Assembly: GCF_000803065.1 (NCBI RefSeq)
Contig: NZ_JSXI01000062.1
Span: forward strand, 1 to 39,592
Length of the DNA stretch: 39,592 nucleotides
DNA from: Sphingomonas sp. ERG5
GTDB lineage: Bacteria > Pseudomonadota > Alphaproteobacteria > Sphingomonadales > Sphingomonadaceae
Direction of reading: 5' to 3'
Shown here one piece after another: positions 30,802 to 39,303 of this stretch. The position numbers and the translations under genes were made by a program. Each line of letters opens with the position of its first letter. Within the stretch, counting starts at the first letter, position 1. Below the pieces are notes generated by a model that was given only the letters and a program-made list of their open reading frames with translations, ran no database searches and was not told the DNA's origin.

Positions 30802-32346
30802 GTGGCGTTGACTGCACTGGCGTTCGGCGCGGTGAAATCGGGGCGATTGGGTGTGGCGATTTTCGAGGTCGAACTGGATGTGGGGACGGCGGACACGCCG
30901 CACCGGTCGCGCTTGCTCCATGAACAGCTCAAAGCGGCGATCCTCGGCGGGCAATTGAAGCCGGGCAGCCGATTGCCGTCGAGCCGCAAATCGGCCGCGC
31001 TGTTCGGCATGGCGCGCACGACGATCGTCGCGGTCTATGATCAATTGCTCGGCGAAGGATATCTGACCGCGCGGCACGGTTCGGGGACATATGTCGCCGA
31101 TCGGCTGCCTGAAGCGCGTACCGCGCGATCGCCGGATGTCGGAGGCGCCGACCCCCGGCTCAACCCCTTCTGGTTGCGGCCCGAAGTCACCTCGGCGTTC
31201 GGCTTTTTCGACGATGGCACCGCCACTGCGGCGGACGTGGCGACCTATCCCGAGCGTTTCGATTTCCGCCCCGGCCTGGTCGATCTGGTGAATTTTCCCT
31301 TCGCCATCTGGCGCCGTGTTTCAGCGCAAAAGGTCCGCGCGTTCGAGCGTGCGCCGTTCAATTATGGCCATCCGCAGGGCGACCCCGATCTGCGCTCGGC
31401 GGTGTCGATGCATTTGTCGGTGGTGCGCGCGATCGCTTGCCATGCCGACGACCTGATCGTCACCAGCGGCGCACAACAGGCGTTCGACATGCTTGCGCGC
31501 GCGCTGGTCGATCCGGGCCGGACCGTCGTCGCGGTCGAGGATCCGGGCTATACGCCCACGCGTATCCCCTTCGCCGCGGCCGGCGCCAGGCTCTGCCCGG
31601 TCGAGGTCGATCGCGAAGGCATGGTGATCGAGGCACTGCCCGCCGATGTCGACATCATCTGCGTCAGCCCTTCACACCAGTTCCCGCTCGGATCGACCCT
31701 GTCGAAGGAGCGCCGCGCCGCGTTGATCGCATTCGCGCGCGCGCATGGCGCGATCATCATCGAGGATGATTATGACGGCGAATTCCGCGCCAAGGGCGGG
31801 CCGATCAAGGCGCTGAAGACCGCCGACGAGGACGATGTGGTCTTTTATGTCGGCACCTTCTCCAAATCGACCCTACCCAATATCCGGCTTGGCTTCGTCC
31901 TGCCGCCGGCCTGGGCGAAGAGCGCGCTGGTAACGGTCAAGATCTGCATCGACGGCCCCTGTTCGCTGCCGGCGCAGGCGGCAATGACCGGCTTCATCGC
32001 GGGCGGCCACCTGACCCGGCACATCGGCCGGATGCGCCGCGTCTATGACGAGCGCCGGCATGCGCTGCTCGACCTGCTACGCGACGATTTCGCCGAATGG
32101 CTCGACCCGATCGACTCCTCTTACGGCCAGCATGTCACGGCCCTGTCCAACGGTACGATCGATGTCGATGCGGTGGCCGCAACGTTGCTGCGTCGTAACG
32201 TCCAGATCCGTAGCTTGCGGCGCTATTACATGGGACCAGCGGGCAAGGCCGGGCTGGTGTTCGGGCTGGGATCGCTGGACGGCCCGGCGATCCGCCGCGC
32301 CATGGCGCTGGTACGGCGGACGATGCGCGAGGCCGCGGATCAATAG
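30802..32346 (+). CDS. MocR-type GntR regulator with aminotransferase domain
   Basis: Transcription factor of 514 residues: a GntR winged helix near 35-100 (LLHEQLKAAILGGQLKPGSRLPSS, FGMARTTIVAVYDQLLGEGYL, GSGTYVA; quoted in parts) fused to a fold-type I aminotransferase domain. The PLP Lys is Lys355 in GTFSKSTLP, and EDDYDGEFR (321-329) and SPSHQFPLG (289-297) are typical MocR motifs. MocR proteins sense PLP or amino compounds. The start at 30802 is GTG; another GTG at 30853 gives MAIFEVELD and might be the true start. It is divergent from the transporter operon and may act on it, though MocR sites are usually direct repeats. Confidence 0.9.
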   Translation: MALTALAFGAVKSGRLGVAIFEVELDVGTADTPHRSRLLHEQLKAAILGGQLKPGSRLPSSRKSAALFGMARTTIVAVYDQLLGEGYLTARHGSGTYVADRLPEARTARSPDVGGADPRLNPFWLRPEVTSAFGFFDDGTATAADVATYPERFDFRPGLVDLVNFPFAIWRRVSAQKVRAFERAPFNYGHPQGDPDLRSAVSMHLSVVRAIACHADDLIVTSGAQQAFDMLARALVDPGRTVVAVEDPGYTPTRIPFAAAGARLCPVEVDREGMVIEALPADVDIICVSPSHQFPLGSTLSKERRAALIAFARAHGAIIIEDDYDGEFRAKGGPIKALKTADEDDVVFYVGTFSKSTLPNIRLGFVLPPAWAKSALVTVKICIDGPCSLPAQAAMTGFIAGGHLTRHIGRMRRVYDERRHALLDLLRDDFAEWLDPIDSSYGQHVTALSNGTIDVDAVAATLLRRNVQIRSLRRYYMGPAGKAGLVFGLGSLDGPAIRRAMALVRRTMREAADQ

Positions 32347-33308
32347 ACATAGTTGATCGCCAACGCCGGGGTGATCGACGCGGTGACATTATGCCCCCGA
32401 GGAACGAAACGCGTGCCCAGCAGCACGCCGAGATTGGGTTTCCAGCTATATTCGATCGCCGGCGCGATCGCGAACCCGTCGCTCGACCCGGTGCGGTAGC
32501 GGATCGGATTCACCGCATCACGGATATCGAAGCCATGCACGCGCGTCGGATCATCATGATTGTAGATGAGATCAAGCGCCAGCACCCAGCTGCGCGTCAG
32601 GCTGTATTCGCCGGAAACGCCGAGGCTGAACGACTTGCCCGGCCGGGCACGACCGCGAAAGCCGTCACGCGTGCCATAGACACTGACATCAGTCAGCTTC
32701 GCTGCGTCGGAAAAGGCCGTGGAAGCGTTCAGCCGCGCGCGAAAGATGCGCCCATTGGGCAGCCAGAAATAATGCTGCGCATAGACCGACAGGATGGTGG
32801 TGTGAGCGCCACTGCCCAAACCATCACTTGGCCGGTCGCCAAGCCGGTCATATTTTCCGGTCGGCAGCGAATGTTGCACCGAAAGCGCGATCGCCGGGAT
32901 CGATCGCCCCGCGTCGAACGAGGTCAATCGATACTGCGCCGTCAGGGTAAGATCACCGAACCCCACGCCTGAACCGTCGCGGCCATTGCTGACCGAATTG
33001 AAGCCGAAGGACGGCTTGGCGCCAAGGGTCAGCGTATCGGTCACGCCATAGAGCAGATAGGTCAGCGACCCGAGCCCGTGCGATGTGGCGGTGATGCGGT
33101 CATAGACATAGGTTTCGATCAGCGCATGGCCGCGCGGCAGTGTCGCGGCCGAATTGGCCAGCATCGGGCCAGTCCACCAAGCCTGATCGAGCGGCTGACG
33201 GTCGGGTACAAGGGTCGCCGGTCCAGCCGGCAAATCCTGCGCCATCGCGGGCATCGACGACAGGTTTGCGATCGCGCAGCACAGGAGGGGTTTCGGCCAT
33301 CGGGTCAT
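32340..33308 (-). CDS. MetA-like outer-membrane transporter protein
   Basis: Exported protein of 322 residues, predicted beta-barrel. It has a signal peptide (MTRWPKPLLCCAIANLSSMP, cut near AMAQ) and amphipathic beta-strands with typical segments such as LTYLLYGVTDTLTLGAKP, FGDLTLTAQYR and SVQHSLPTGKYD, resembling the phenol-degradation MetA-pathway family (PF13557). The C-terminal Tyr-containing NYVY suits an outer-membrane barrel. The frame opens 42 codons earlier (33434), but the ATG at 33308 gives the signal peptide. The gene converges with the MocR gene and overlaps it by 7 nt. Function is unknown; the family is linked with uptake of hydrophobic or aromatic compounds. Confidence 0.78.
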   Translation of the reverse strand: MTRWPKPLLCCAIANLSSMPAMAQDLPAGPATLVPDRQPLDQAWWTGPMLANSAATLPRGHALIETYVYDRITATSHGLGSLTYLLYGVTDTLTLGAKPSFGFNSVSNGRDGSGVGFGDLTLTAQYRLTSFDAGRSIPAIALSVQHSLPTGKYDRLGDRPSDGLGSGAHTTILSVYAQHYFWLPNGRIFRARLNASTAFSDAAKLTDVSVYGTRDGFRGRARPGKSFSLGVSGEYSLTRSWVLALDLIYNHDDPTRVHGFDIRDAVNPIRYRTGSSDGFAIAPAIEYSWKPNLGVLLGTRFVPRGHNVTASITPALAINYVY

Positions 33309-33636
33309 GTCGGGACCATCGCATTGCGGCGACTGGCCGCCACTCCGTCGCTTGCGCTCGAACTCCATTGTCTGGTCACGCCCTGGCCCTCCGGATCGGG
33401 CTGTGGGTTTCGAGCGGACCACTGCCTCCAGCAAGCTCCACCTCCCAGGATTTGTATCAGTCCACTTTTGATCCGCGGGACATGGCCGGCCCGGGCCGGG
33501 ATATTTCCTGGCGACAGAGCAGATGCTTGAAGGTTCATCGCCCCGGGGAGCCCAGTTCGACCCCGTAAAGTGGTCGGGTCAAATCGACGGCAAGTGGCCG
33601 TTGTGGCCGCCGGCTCCATGCCACACACTCCCACCC
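33309..33636. other. 328-bp divergent gap, nothing clear
   Basis: Between the MetA-like gene (- strand) and the P460-like gene (+ strand). No convincing ribosome binding site, promoter, repeat or RNA was found. Frames on both strands run across it without start signals. Confidence 0.5.
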
Positions 33637-34101
33637 ATGAACCTGTCCGGCATCATTGCGCTCGCTGCCGTTGCGACCGTCGCAACGGCGAGTTCCACGC
33701 CCGAACCCGAAATCGCCTATCCGGCGGGCTTCCGCGGCTGGACGCATATTTCGAGCGCCTATATCGGTGAGGGCAATCCCGGCTTTCCGCGTTATGGCGG
33801 CATCCATTACATCTACGCCAATGATCGCGCGCTGACCGGCTATCGCACTGGCGTATTTCCGCTCGGTTCCGTCCTGATATTCGACGTTCATGATGTGAAG
33901 ACCGGCCCTGGCACGATCGACCCGACCGCGCGCAAATTGCTCGACGTGATGGAGAAGCGCCGCACCGGCTGGCGCTTCATCGAATTCGATGGCGACAGCC
34001 GCACGAAAATCAGCGTCACCGGCGATCAGGCCGTCAAGGTCTGCGCCGCATGCCATGAGAACGCCAAACGTGACCATGTCTTCAGCGCGTTCGACGGCTG
34101 A
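33637..34101 (+). CDS. cytochrome P460-like heme protein
   Basis: Probable periplasmic c-type heme protein of 154 residues, P460 family. A signal peptide covers about 1-20 (MNLSGIIALAAVATVATASS). The domain includes GFRGWTHISSAYIG and GGIHYIYAN, then GWRFIEFDGD, and it ends with the heme attachment site CAACH (136-140). Cytochrome P460 proteins have an extra Lys-heme link and oxidise hydroxylamine or bind small ligands; the same chemistry here is not proven. An upstream extension to 33523 lacks support. The ATG at 33637 has no good Shine-Dalgarno. It is followed by two small exported proteins. Confidence 0.8.
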   Translation: MNLSGIIALAAVATVATASSTPEPEIAYPAGFRGWTHISSAYIGEGNPGFPRYGGIHYIYANDRALTGYRTGVFPLGSVLIFDVHDVKTGPGTIDPTARKLLDVMEKRRTGWRFIEFDGDSRTKISVTGDQAVKVCAACHENAKRDHVFSAFDG

Positions 34102-34140
34102 CCCGCGATCCCGGCATCGGTCCACCAGGAAGGCACAGCC

Positions 34141-34746
34141 ATGATCAACACACGTCTCGCGCAAACAGTCCGGGGGCTGGTCATCGGCACGATCGTCGCT
34201 CTTGCGCCGGCGCCCGCCTTTGCCCAGTCGCACGCGCCCGCCGGGCGACCGGCCGGCCAGCCGATGCCCGTGCTGCGCGACGGCGCGCGTGATTTCGATT
34301 TCGAATTCGGCGCCTGGACCGCGCATATCTCGCGGCGCCTGCGTCCGCTGACCGGATCGACCGACTGGGTCGACTATGACGGCGTCTCGACCGTGCGCAA
34401 AGTGTGGGATGGCAACGCCAATCTCGGCGAGTTGAACGTGTCCGGCCCCGGTGGCCAGATCCAGGGTCTGAGCCTCAGGCTCTACGACCCGGCATCGCGC
34501 CAATGGAAGATCAGCTGGGCGAACGCCAGGGACGGCGCGATCACGCCGGCGATGATCGGCGGGTTCGATGCGAGCGGCCGCGGCGAATTCTACAATCAGG
34601 ATGTGCTCGGCGACCGCCAGATCTTCGTGCGCTTCATCTTCTCGCCCATGGTCGGCAAGAGCTTCAGGATCGAACAGTCTTTTTCCGGCGATGCGGGGAA
34701 GACCTGGGAAGTGAACTGGATCTCCGATTTCACGCGGACCGGGTAA
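34141..34746 (+). CDS. exported protein, DUF1579-like
   Basis: Protein of 201 residues with a clear signal peptide (about 1-29, ending PAFAQ). The mature part begins with the pattern RDFDFEFGAWTAHISRR and ends with EQSFSGDAGKTWEVNW, which suits the DUF1579 beta-barrel family of unknown role. No catalytic motif is seen. The ATG at 34141 follows AGGAAGG at about 7 nt. It lies 39 nt after the P460-like gene and is followed by an NTF2-like protein, so all three may be one transcript. Confidence 0.78.
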   Translation: MINTRLAQTVRGLVIGTIVALAPAPAFAQSHAPAGRPAGQPMPVLRDGARDFDFEFGAWTAHISRRLRPLTGSTDWVDYDGVSTVRKVWDGNANLGELNVSGPGGQIQGLSLRLYDPASRQWKISWANARDGAITPAMIGGFDASGRGEFYNQDVLGDRQIFVRFIFSPMVGKSFRIEQSFSGDAGKTWEVNWISDFTRTG

Positions 34747-34774
34747 ACGCCGACAAGCGATCAGGGGAATGACG

Positions 34775-35209
34775 ATGAGACTGTCGATAACAATGCTGGC
34801 CCTGGCGGTCGCAACACCAGCGACGGCGGCACCGGCTGGGCAGCGGGGCGATACGCTGGTCGCCTTCGCCGACGCGTTCGACAAGGCGCAACTGACCAAG
34901 GATGGCACGGCACTGACCGAGATGGTGTCCGACGATCTGGTGTTCATCGACGGGTCGGGCAAACGGCTCGGCAAGCGCGATTTCATCGCGGGCTGGACCG
35001 GGGCCGGCGACAGTTACGAGCCGATCGTGCTGGTCGACCGTGTCGTGACGAGCCTCGGCCCCGATGCCGGGATCGTCGGCGCGGAGACGGTGCTGAAAGG
35101 CATATCCGGCGGCACGGCGTTCGCGAGCCATTTCCGCTACGCCGACACCTTCCACCGCATCAAGGGGCAATGGCGCGTGGTGCATATCCAGGTCACGCGC
35201 ATGCCCTGA
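34775..35209 (+). CDS. exported SnoaL/NTF2-like protein
   Basis: Protein of 144 residues with a signal peptide (MRLSITMLALAVATPATAAP) and an NTF2-like/DUF4440 cone fold: helix (TLVAFADAFDKAQLTKDGTAL part), then strand pairs (DDLVFIDGSGKRLGKRDFI, FASHFRYADTFHRIKGQWRV). The ATG at 34769 is possible, but AGGGGA would then touch the start; the ATG at 34775 gives correct spacing. Members of this superfamily may be enzymes or small ligand-binding proteins. Function is not assigned. The stop at 35209 is 4 nt from the stop of the convergent fructuronate reductase gene. Confidence 0.78.
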   Translation: MRLSITMLALAVATPATAAPAGQRGDTLVAFADAFDKAQLTKDGTALTEMVSDDLVFIDGSGKRLGKRDFIAGWTGAGDSYEPIVLVDRVVTSLGPDAGIVGAETVLKGISGGTAFASHFRYADTFHRIKGQWRVVHIQVTRMP

Positions 35210-35213
35210 AACC

Positions 35214-36623
35214 CTATCCGCGCCTGAACCGCTCCAGCGTCGCCAGCGCACCCTGATCGTGCAGCATCGCCACATCGCGCGTCAGCGCATCGCGGAACGG
35301 GCGATCGGCGGCAAGACGTTCCGGAAAGATCTGCCGCAGCGACAGCAATGCCGCCACCCGGTCGCCCGGATCGGTTGCTCCACCCAGCGCAGCGGCGATT
35401 GCCGGGGCCAGCGGATCCTCGACCGCATGCGGTTCGCCCTGATCGTCGCGACCCGCGGTCCAGCGCATCCAGCCCGCGACCGCGAGAGTCAGCGTCGGCG
35501 CGGCACGGTCCCGATCGAACAGCGTCGCGATCGGCGCGAGCAGCCGCTGCGGCAGCTTCTGCGATCCGTCCATCGCGATCTGGCGCGTGCGGTGCTGTAG
35601 CGCCGGATTGGCGAAGCGGGCGAGCAGCGCGGCGCGATAGGCGGGAATATCCAGCCCCGGCGGCGGCGTCAGCGTTGCCGCCGTTTCGTCCATCAGCGCC
35701 TCGATGAACGCAAATGCGGCCGGTCGCGCGATCACCTCATGCACGAAGGCGATACCGGCCAGGCCGCCAAGATAGGCGATCGCCGAATGCGCACCGTTGA
35801 GCAAGCGAAGCTTGGCGTCTTCCCACGGCGCGACATCGCGGGTGATCTGCACGCCCGCCGCCTCAAGGTCGGGGCGCGGGCCGCTGAAGCGGTCCTCGAT
35901 CACCCATTGCCGGAATGGCTCGGTCTTGACCATCGCGCGGTCCTCGACCCCAATCCGCGTGGCGAGGTGCGCGATATCGTCTTCACTGGTCGCTGGGACG
36001 ATCCGGTCGACCATCGACGATGGGAACGCGGCCTTGTGCTCGATCCAGTCGGCCAGCGCCGGATCGCTGGCGCGCGCGGCGGCCAGCACGGCCTGTTTCA
36101 AGCGATCGCCATTATGGGAAAGATTGTCGCATGAGATCACGGTGAAGGGATCGATGCCGTTCGCGCGACGCTCGGCCAATGCGGCAGCGAGATAGCCGGC
36201 GGCAGAATCGGGCGTACCGGCCGCATAGCCTTTTTCAGTGATGGTCAGCGTGACGATATGCGTGTCGCGCGCGGCGAGCCTTGCCAGCAGTGCCGCCGGA
36301 TCCCGGGGCGCGACCAGGACCTCGCGCACCGCACCGATCACTTGCACGCGCTCTTCCGCCCCGTCGCGGGTGACGACCGAATAGAGTCCATCCTGCGGCG
36401 CGAGCGCATCATGCACCACAGGCGACCGAAGCGAGGCACCGCTGACGCCCCAGCGCAGATCTCCGCCATTCAGGGCATGCTCGAAAAACACCGCCTGATG
36501 CGCGCGGTGAAAGGCGCCGATACCGAGATGGACCACGCCGGTCCCGACCTGCGCGCGGTCATAGCGGGGACCTTCGACATCGGCCGGCAGCCCGGCCAGC
36601 GTGGCGGCGGACAGGCGCGTCAC
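35214..36623 (-). CDS. uxuB: fructuronate reductase / mannitol dehydrogenase family
   Basis: NAD-dependent polyol/uronate oxidoreductase of 469 residues. It reduces D-fructuronate to D-mannonate. The Rossmann start is VHLGIGAFHRAH (32-42), then SCDNLSHNG (164-172) and the catalytic K-x4-N-x2-H with Lys270, Asn275 and His278. GTG start at 36623 overlaps the uxaC stop by 4 nt (GTGA). It is the last gene of the hexuronate run. The family also includes mannitol and tagaturonate reductases, but association with uronate isomerase and mannonate dehydratase supports fructuronate reductase. Confidence 0.92.
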   Translation of the reverse strand: MTRLSAATLAGLPADVEGPRYDRAQVGTGVVHLGIGAFHRAHQAVFFEHALNGGDLRWGVSGASLRSPVVHDALAPQDGLYSVVTRDGAEERVQVIGAVREVLVAPRDPAALLARLAARDTHIVTLTITEKGYAAGTPDSAAGYLAAALAERRANGIDPFTVISCDNLSHNGDRLKQAVLAAARASDPALADWIEHKAAFPSSMVDRIVPATSEDDIAHLATRIGVEDRAMVKTEPFRQWVIEDRFSGPRPDLEAAGVQITRDVAPWEDAKLRLLNGAHSAIAYLGGLAGIAFVHEVIARPAAFAFIEALMDETAATLTPPPGLDIPAYRAALLARFANPALQHRTRQIAMDGSQKLPQRLLAPIATLFDRDRAAPTLTLAVAGWMRWTAGRDDQGEPHAVEDPLAPAIAAALGGATDPGDRVAALLSLRQIFPERLAADRPFRDALTRDVAMLHDQGALATLERFRRG

Positions 36624-38032
36624 AATTTATAGGTCTGCTTGACCAGATCATAGCTCAGCGCGCGCGCGACCTCATGCGCTTCATCCTCGTCGAGGCGATG
36701 CTCCGCGACCAGCTGCGCGAGGAAAGCACAATCCATCCGCCGCGCGACATCGTGCCGCGCCGGGATCGACAGGAATGCGCGCGTATCGTCGTTGAAGCCG
36801 ACGCCATTGTAGAAGCCGGCGGTCTCGGTGGTCTGTTCGCGGAAGCGGCGCATCCCTTCCGGACTGTCGTGGAACCACCAGGGCGGGCCGATGCGCAGCG
36901 CGGGATAATGGCCGGCAAGCGGTGCGAGTTCGCGGGAATAGGTCGTTTCGTCGAGCGTGAAGAGGATCAGCGTCAGGCGCGGGTCCGATCCATAGGCATC
37001 GAGCAATGGCTTCAGGGCATCGACGAACGATCCGGCGAGCGGAATGTCGCCGCCCTTGTCGCGCCCGAAGCGGGCCAGCACCTGCGGGTTGTGGCTGCGA
37101 TGCACGCCGGGATGGAGCTGCATCACCAGCCCGTCCTCGATGCTCATCCGCGCCATTTCGGTCAGCATCTGACCGCGGAACAGCTCGGCCTCGGCGGCAG
37201 TGGCACGGCCGGCGCGCGCTTTCTGGTACAGCGCCTCGGCTTCGGCGGCGGCCAGGTCGGCGGTCGTCGCGCTGGGATGGCCATGATCGGTCGAGGTCGC
37301 GCCCATCGACTGGAAGAAAGCGCGGCGCGCCCGGTGCGCGCGCAGATAGCCGGCAAAGCTCGAAACATCCTCGCCGGCCAGCGTGCCGAAGCGTTCGAGA
37401 TTCGCCGCGAAATCGGCGGCATCAGGATCCGTCACCGCGTCGGGCCGATAGGCGGTGACGACCCGGCCGGACCAGCCGCTCTCGCGGATCGCGCGGTGAT
37501 GGTCGAGCGTGTCGAGCGCGCCCTCGGTCGTCGCGATGACTTCGATCCCGAAGCGCTCGAACAGGCTGCGCGGGCGGAACGCCTCAGTCGCCAGCGCCGC
37601 ATCGATCACGTCATAATATTGGTCGGCAGTTGCTTCTTCCAGCCGCACCTCGATCTCGAACACGTCGGCAAAGACATAGTCGAGCCACAGCCGCGACGGC
37701 GTGCCCCGGAACAAATGGTAATGCCGGGCGAATAGCCGCCAGATCGCACGCGGATCGGCTTCATATGGGGCGCCGTCGAGCGTTGGCACGCCAAGCGCCT
37801 CGAGCGGCACGCCCTGGCTCATCAGCATGCGCAGGACATAATGGTCGGGCACGATCAGCAGGTTGGCGGGATCGGGAAACGGGGCGTTGCCGGCGAACCA
37901 TGCCGGATCGGTATGGCCGTGCGGGCTGACGATCGGCAAATTGCGCACGCCGGCAAACAGGCTGCGGGCGATATCGCGCGTGCGCGGCTCGGCCGGAAAC
38001 AGGCGGTCGGGGTGAAGATTGAGTGTTGTCAT
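36620..38032 (-). CDS. uxaC: uronate isomerase UxaC
   Basis: Isomerises D-glucuronate to D-fructuronate (and galacturonate to tagaturonate). The 470-residue amidohydrolase-superfamily protein has the typical N-terminal LHPDRLFP and the metal-binding SPHGHTDP with His38 and His40. Other motifs are LFRGTPSRLWLDYVF and LHPGVHRSHN, and the C-terminal LSYDLVKQTYKL. The ATG at 38032 overlaps the transporter stop by 4 nt (ATGA), and the end overlaps uxuB by 4 nt. The length is normal for the family (about 470). Confidence 0.96.
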   Translation of the reverse strand: MTTLNLHPDRLFPAEPRTRDIARSLFAGVRNLPIVSPHGHTDPAWFAGNAPFPDPANLLIVPDHYVLRMLMSQGVPLEALGVPTLDGAPYEADPRAIWRLFARHYHLFRGTPSRLWLDYVFADVFEIEVRLEEATADQYYDVIDAALATEAFRPRSLFERFGIEVIATTEGALDTLDHHRAIRESGWSGRVVTAYRPDAVTDPDAADFAANLERFGTLAGEDVSSFAGYLRAHRARRAFFQSMGATSTDHGHPSATTADLAAAEAEALYQKARAGRATAAEAELFRGQMLTEMARMSIEDGLVMQLHPGVHRSHNPQVLARFGRDKGGDIPLAGSFVDALKPLLDAYGSDPRLTLILFTLDETTYSRELAPLAGHYPALRIGPPWWFHDSPEGMRRFREQTTETAGFYNGVGFNDDTRAFLSIPARHDVARRMDCAFLAQLVAEHRLDEDEAHEVARALSYDLVKQTYKL

Positions 38033-39303
38033 GCGTGGATCGGCTCGACCGGTTGATAGCGTGGCAGGATAAGGTGGATGACGCCAAGCGCGACCATATA
38101 GGCGCAGGCGGCAACCACGAAGATCGGCTGATAGCTGCCGACCGTTTCAAGGATGCGTCCGGCATAAGCCGCCATCAGCATGCCGCCCCCTGCCCCGGCG
38201 AGCCCACCGAGCCCGATCACCGACCCGGCCATGCGGCGCGGAAACAAGTCACCGGGCAATGCGTAGAGATTGGCCGAAAAGCCCTGATGCCCGGCACAGG
38301 CGAGACCGATCAGCAGCACCGCCCACCACATGCCCGGTACTTGCGTGGCAAAGGCGATCGGCAGCGCGCATGCCGCCGCGGCGAACATCGCGGTCTTGCG
38401 TGCGCGATTGGTCGTGCGCCCGCGCGCGATTAGCCGCGAGGAGAGCCAGCCGCCGCCGATCGATCCGACATCGGCCAGCAGATAGACCGCGACCAAAGGC
38501 GGACCGAAAGCAAGCATGGTGACGCCGTACTGCCGATTGAAGAAATCGGGTAGCCAGAACAGGAATGTCCACCACACCGGATCGATCAGGAAGCGTCCGA
38601 GCATATAGGCCCAGGTCTGGCGCAGCCGCAGCAGCGTGCGCCAGGAGGTCGGCGCGCCCGGCTCGACCGGTTCGCTTTCGATCCAGGCCAGTTCCTCCGG
38701 CGTGATCGTCGGATGCTCGCGCGGGCGGCGATAGAAAAGCAGCCAGGCGGCAAGCCATATCACCGTCAGCAATCCGGTCAGGATGAACGCCATGCGCCAG
38801 CCGAGCGTGACGGCGATCAGGGGCACGATCAACGGGGTGACGATCGCCCCGACGTTCGAGCCGGCATTGAAGATACCGATCGCCAGCGCGCGTTCGCGGC
38901 GCGGGAACCATTCATTGGTCGCGGCGAGCGCCGCCGGGAATGTCCCCGCCTCACCGATCGCCAGCGGCAGGCGTGCGATCAGCATGCCCGCGGTCGAAGT
39001 GAACAGGGCGTGCACGACATGGCCGATCGTCCATAAGGTCACCGCGACGGTATAGCCGATCTTCGCCCCGAACCGGTCGACGAGTCGCCCGAACAGCACA
39101 TAGGAAATGCCGTAGGCAGCCTGGAACCAGATGGCGAGATTGGCATAGCCGGTCTCGCTCCAGCCATAATGCGATTGCAGCGAAGGCTTCAGCGTCGGCA
39201 GGACCAGCCGGTCGATATAACTCAGCACCACCGCCGCGAAGAGCAGCGCGCAGACCACCCAGCGAACCCGGCCGCGCGGCTTTTGAATGCCGGGTGCGCT
39301 CAC
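38029..39303 (-). CDS. hexuronate MFS transporter (ExuT-like)
   Basis: Inner-membrane transporter of 424 residues with about 12 segments, of the anion:cation symporter group of the MFS. Typical signatures are LSYIDRLVLPTLKP in the first loop, AYGISYVLFGRLVDRFGAK, and the central NEWFPRRERALAIGIFNAGS. The start is GTG at 39303, overlapping the mannonate dehydratase stop (GTGA). It is second in the operon, so import of glucuronate or galacturonate is likely; no ligand residues were tested. The downstream overlap with uxaC is 4 nt. Confidence 0.93.
   Translation of the reverse strand: MSAPGIQKPRGRVRWVVCALLFAAVVLSYIDRLVLPTLKPSLQSHYGWSETGYANLAIWFQAAYGISYVLFGRLVDRFGAKIGYTVAVTLWTIGHVVHALFTSTAGMLIARLPLAIGEAGTFPAALAATNEWFPRRERALAIGIFNAGSNVGAIVTPLIVPLIAVTLGWRMAFILTGLLTVIWLAAWLLFYRRPREHPTITPEELAWIESEPVEPGAPTSWRTLLRLRQTWAYMLGRFLIDPVWWTFLFWLPDFFNRQYGVTMLAFGPPLVAVYLLADVGSIGGGWLSSRLIARGRTTNRARKTAMFAAAACALPIAFATQVPGMWWAVLLIGLACAGHQGFSANLYALPGDLFPRRMAGSVIGLGGLAGAGGGMLMAAYAGRILETVGSYQPIFVVAACAYMVALGVIHLILPRYQPVEPIHA

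Noticed and set aside
32340..32346. Frameshift or fusion between the MocR gene and the MetA-like gene
   Set aside because: They are on opposite strands and simply overlap at their stops by 7 nt.
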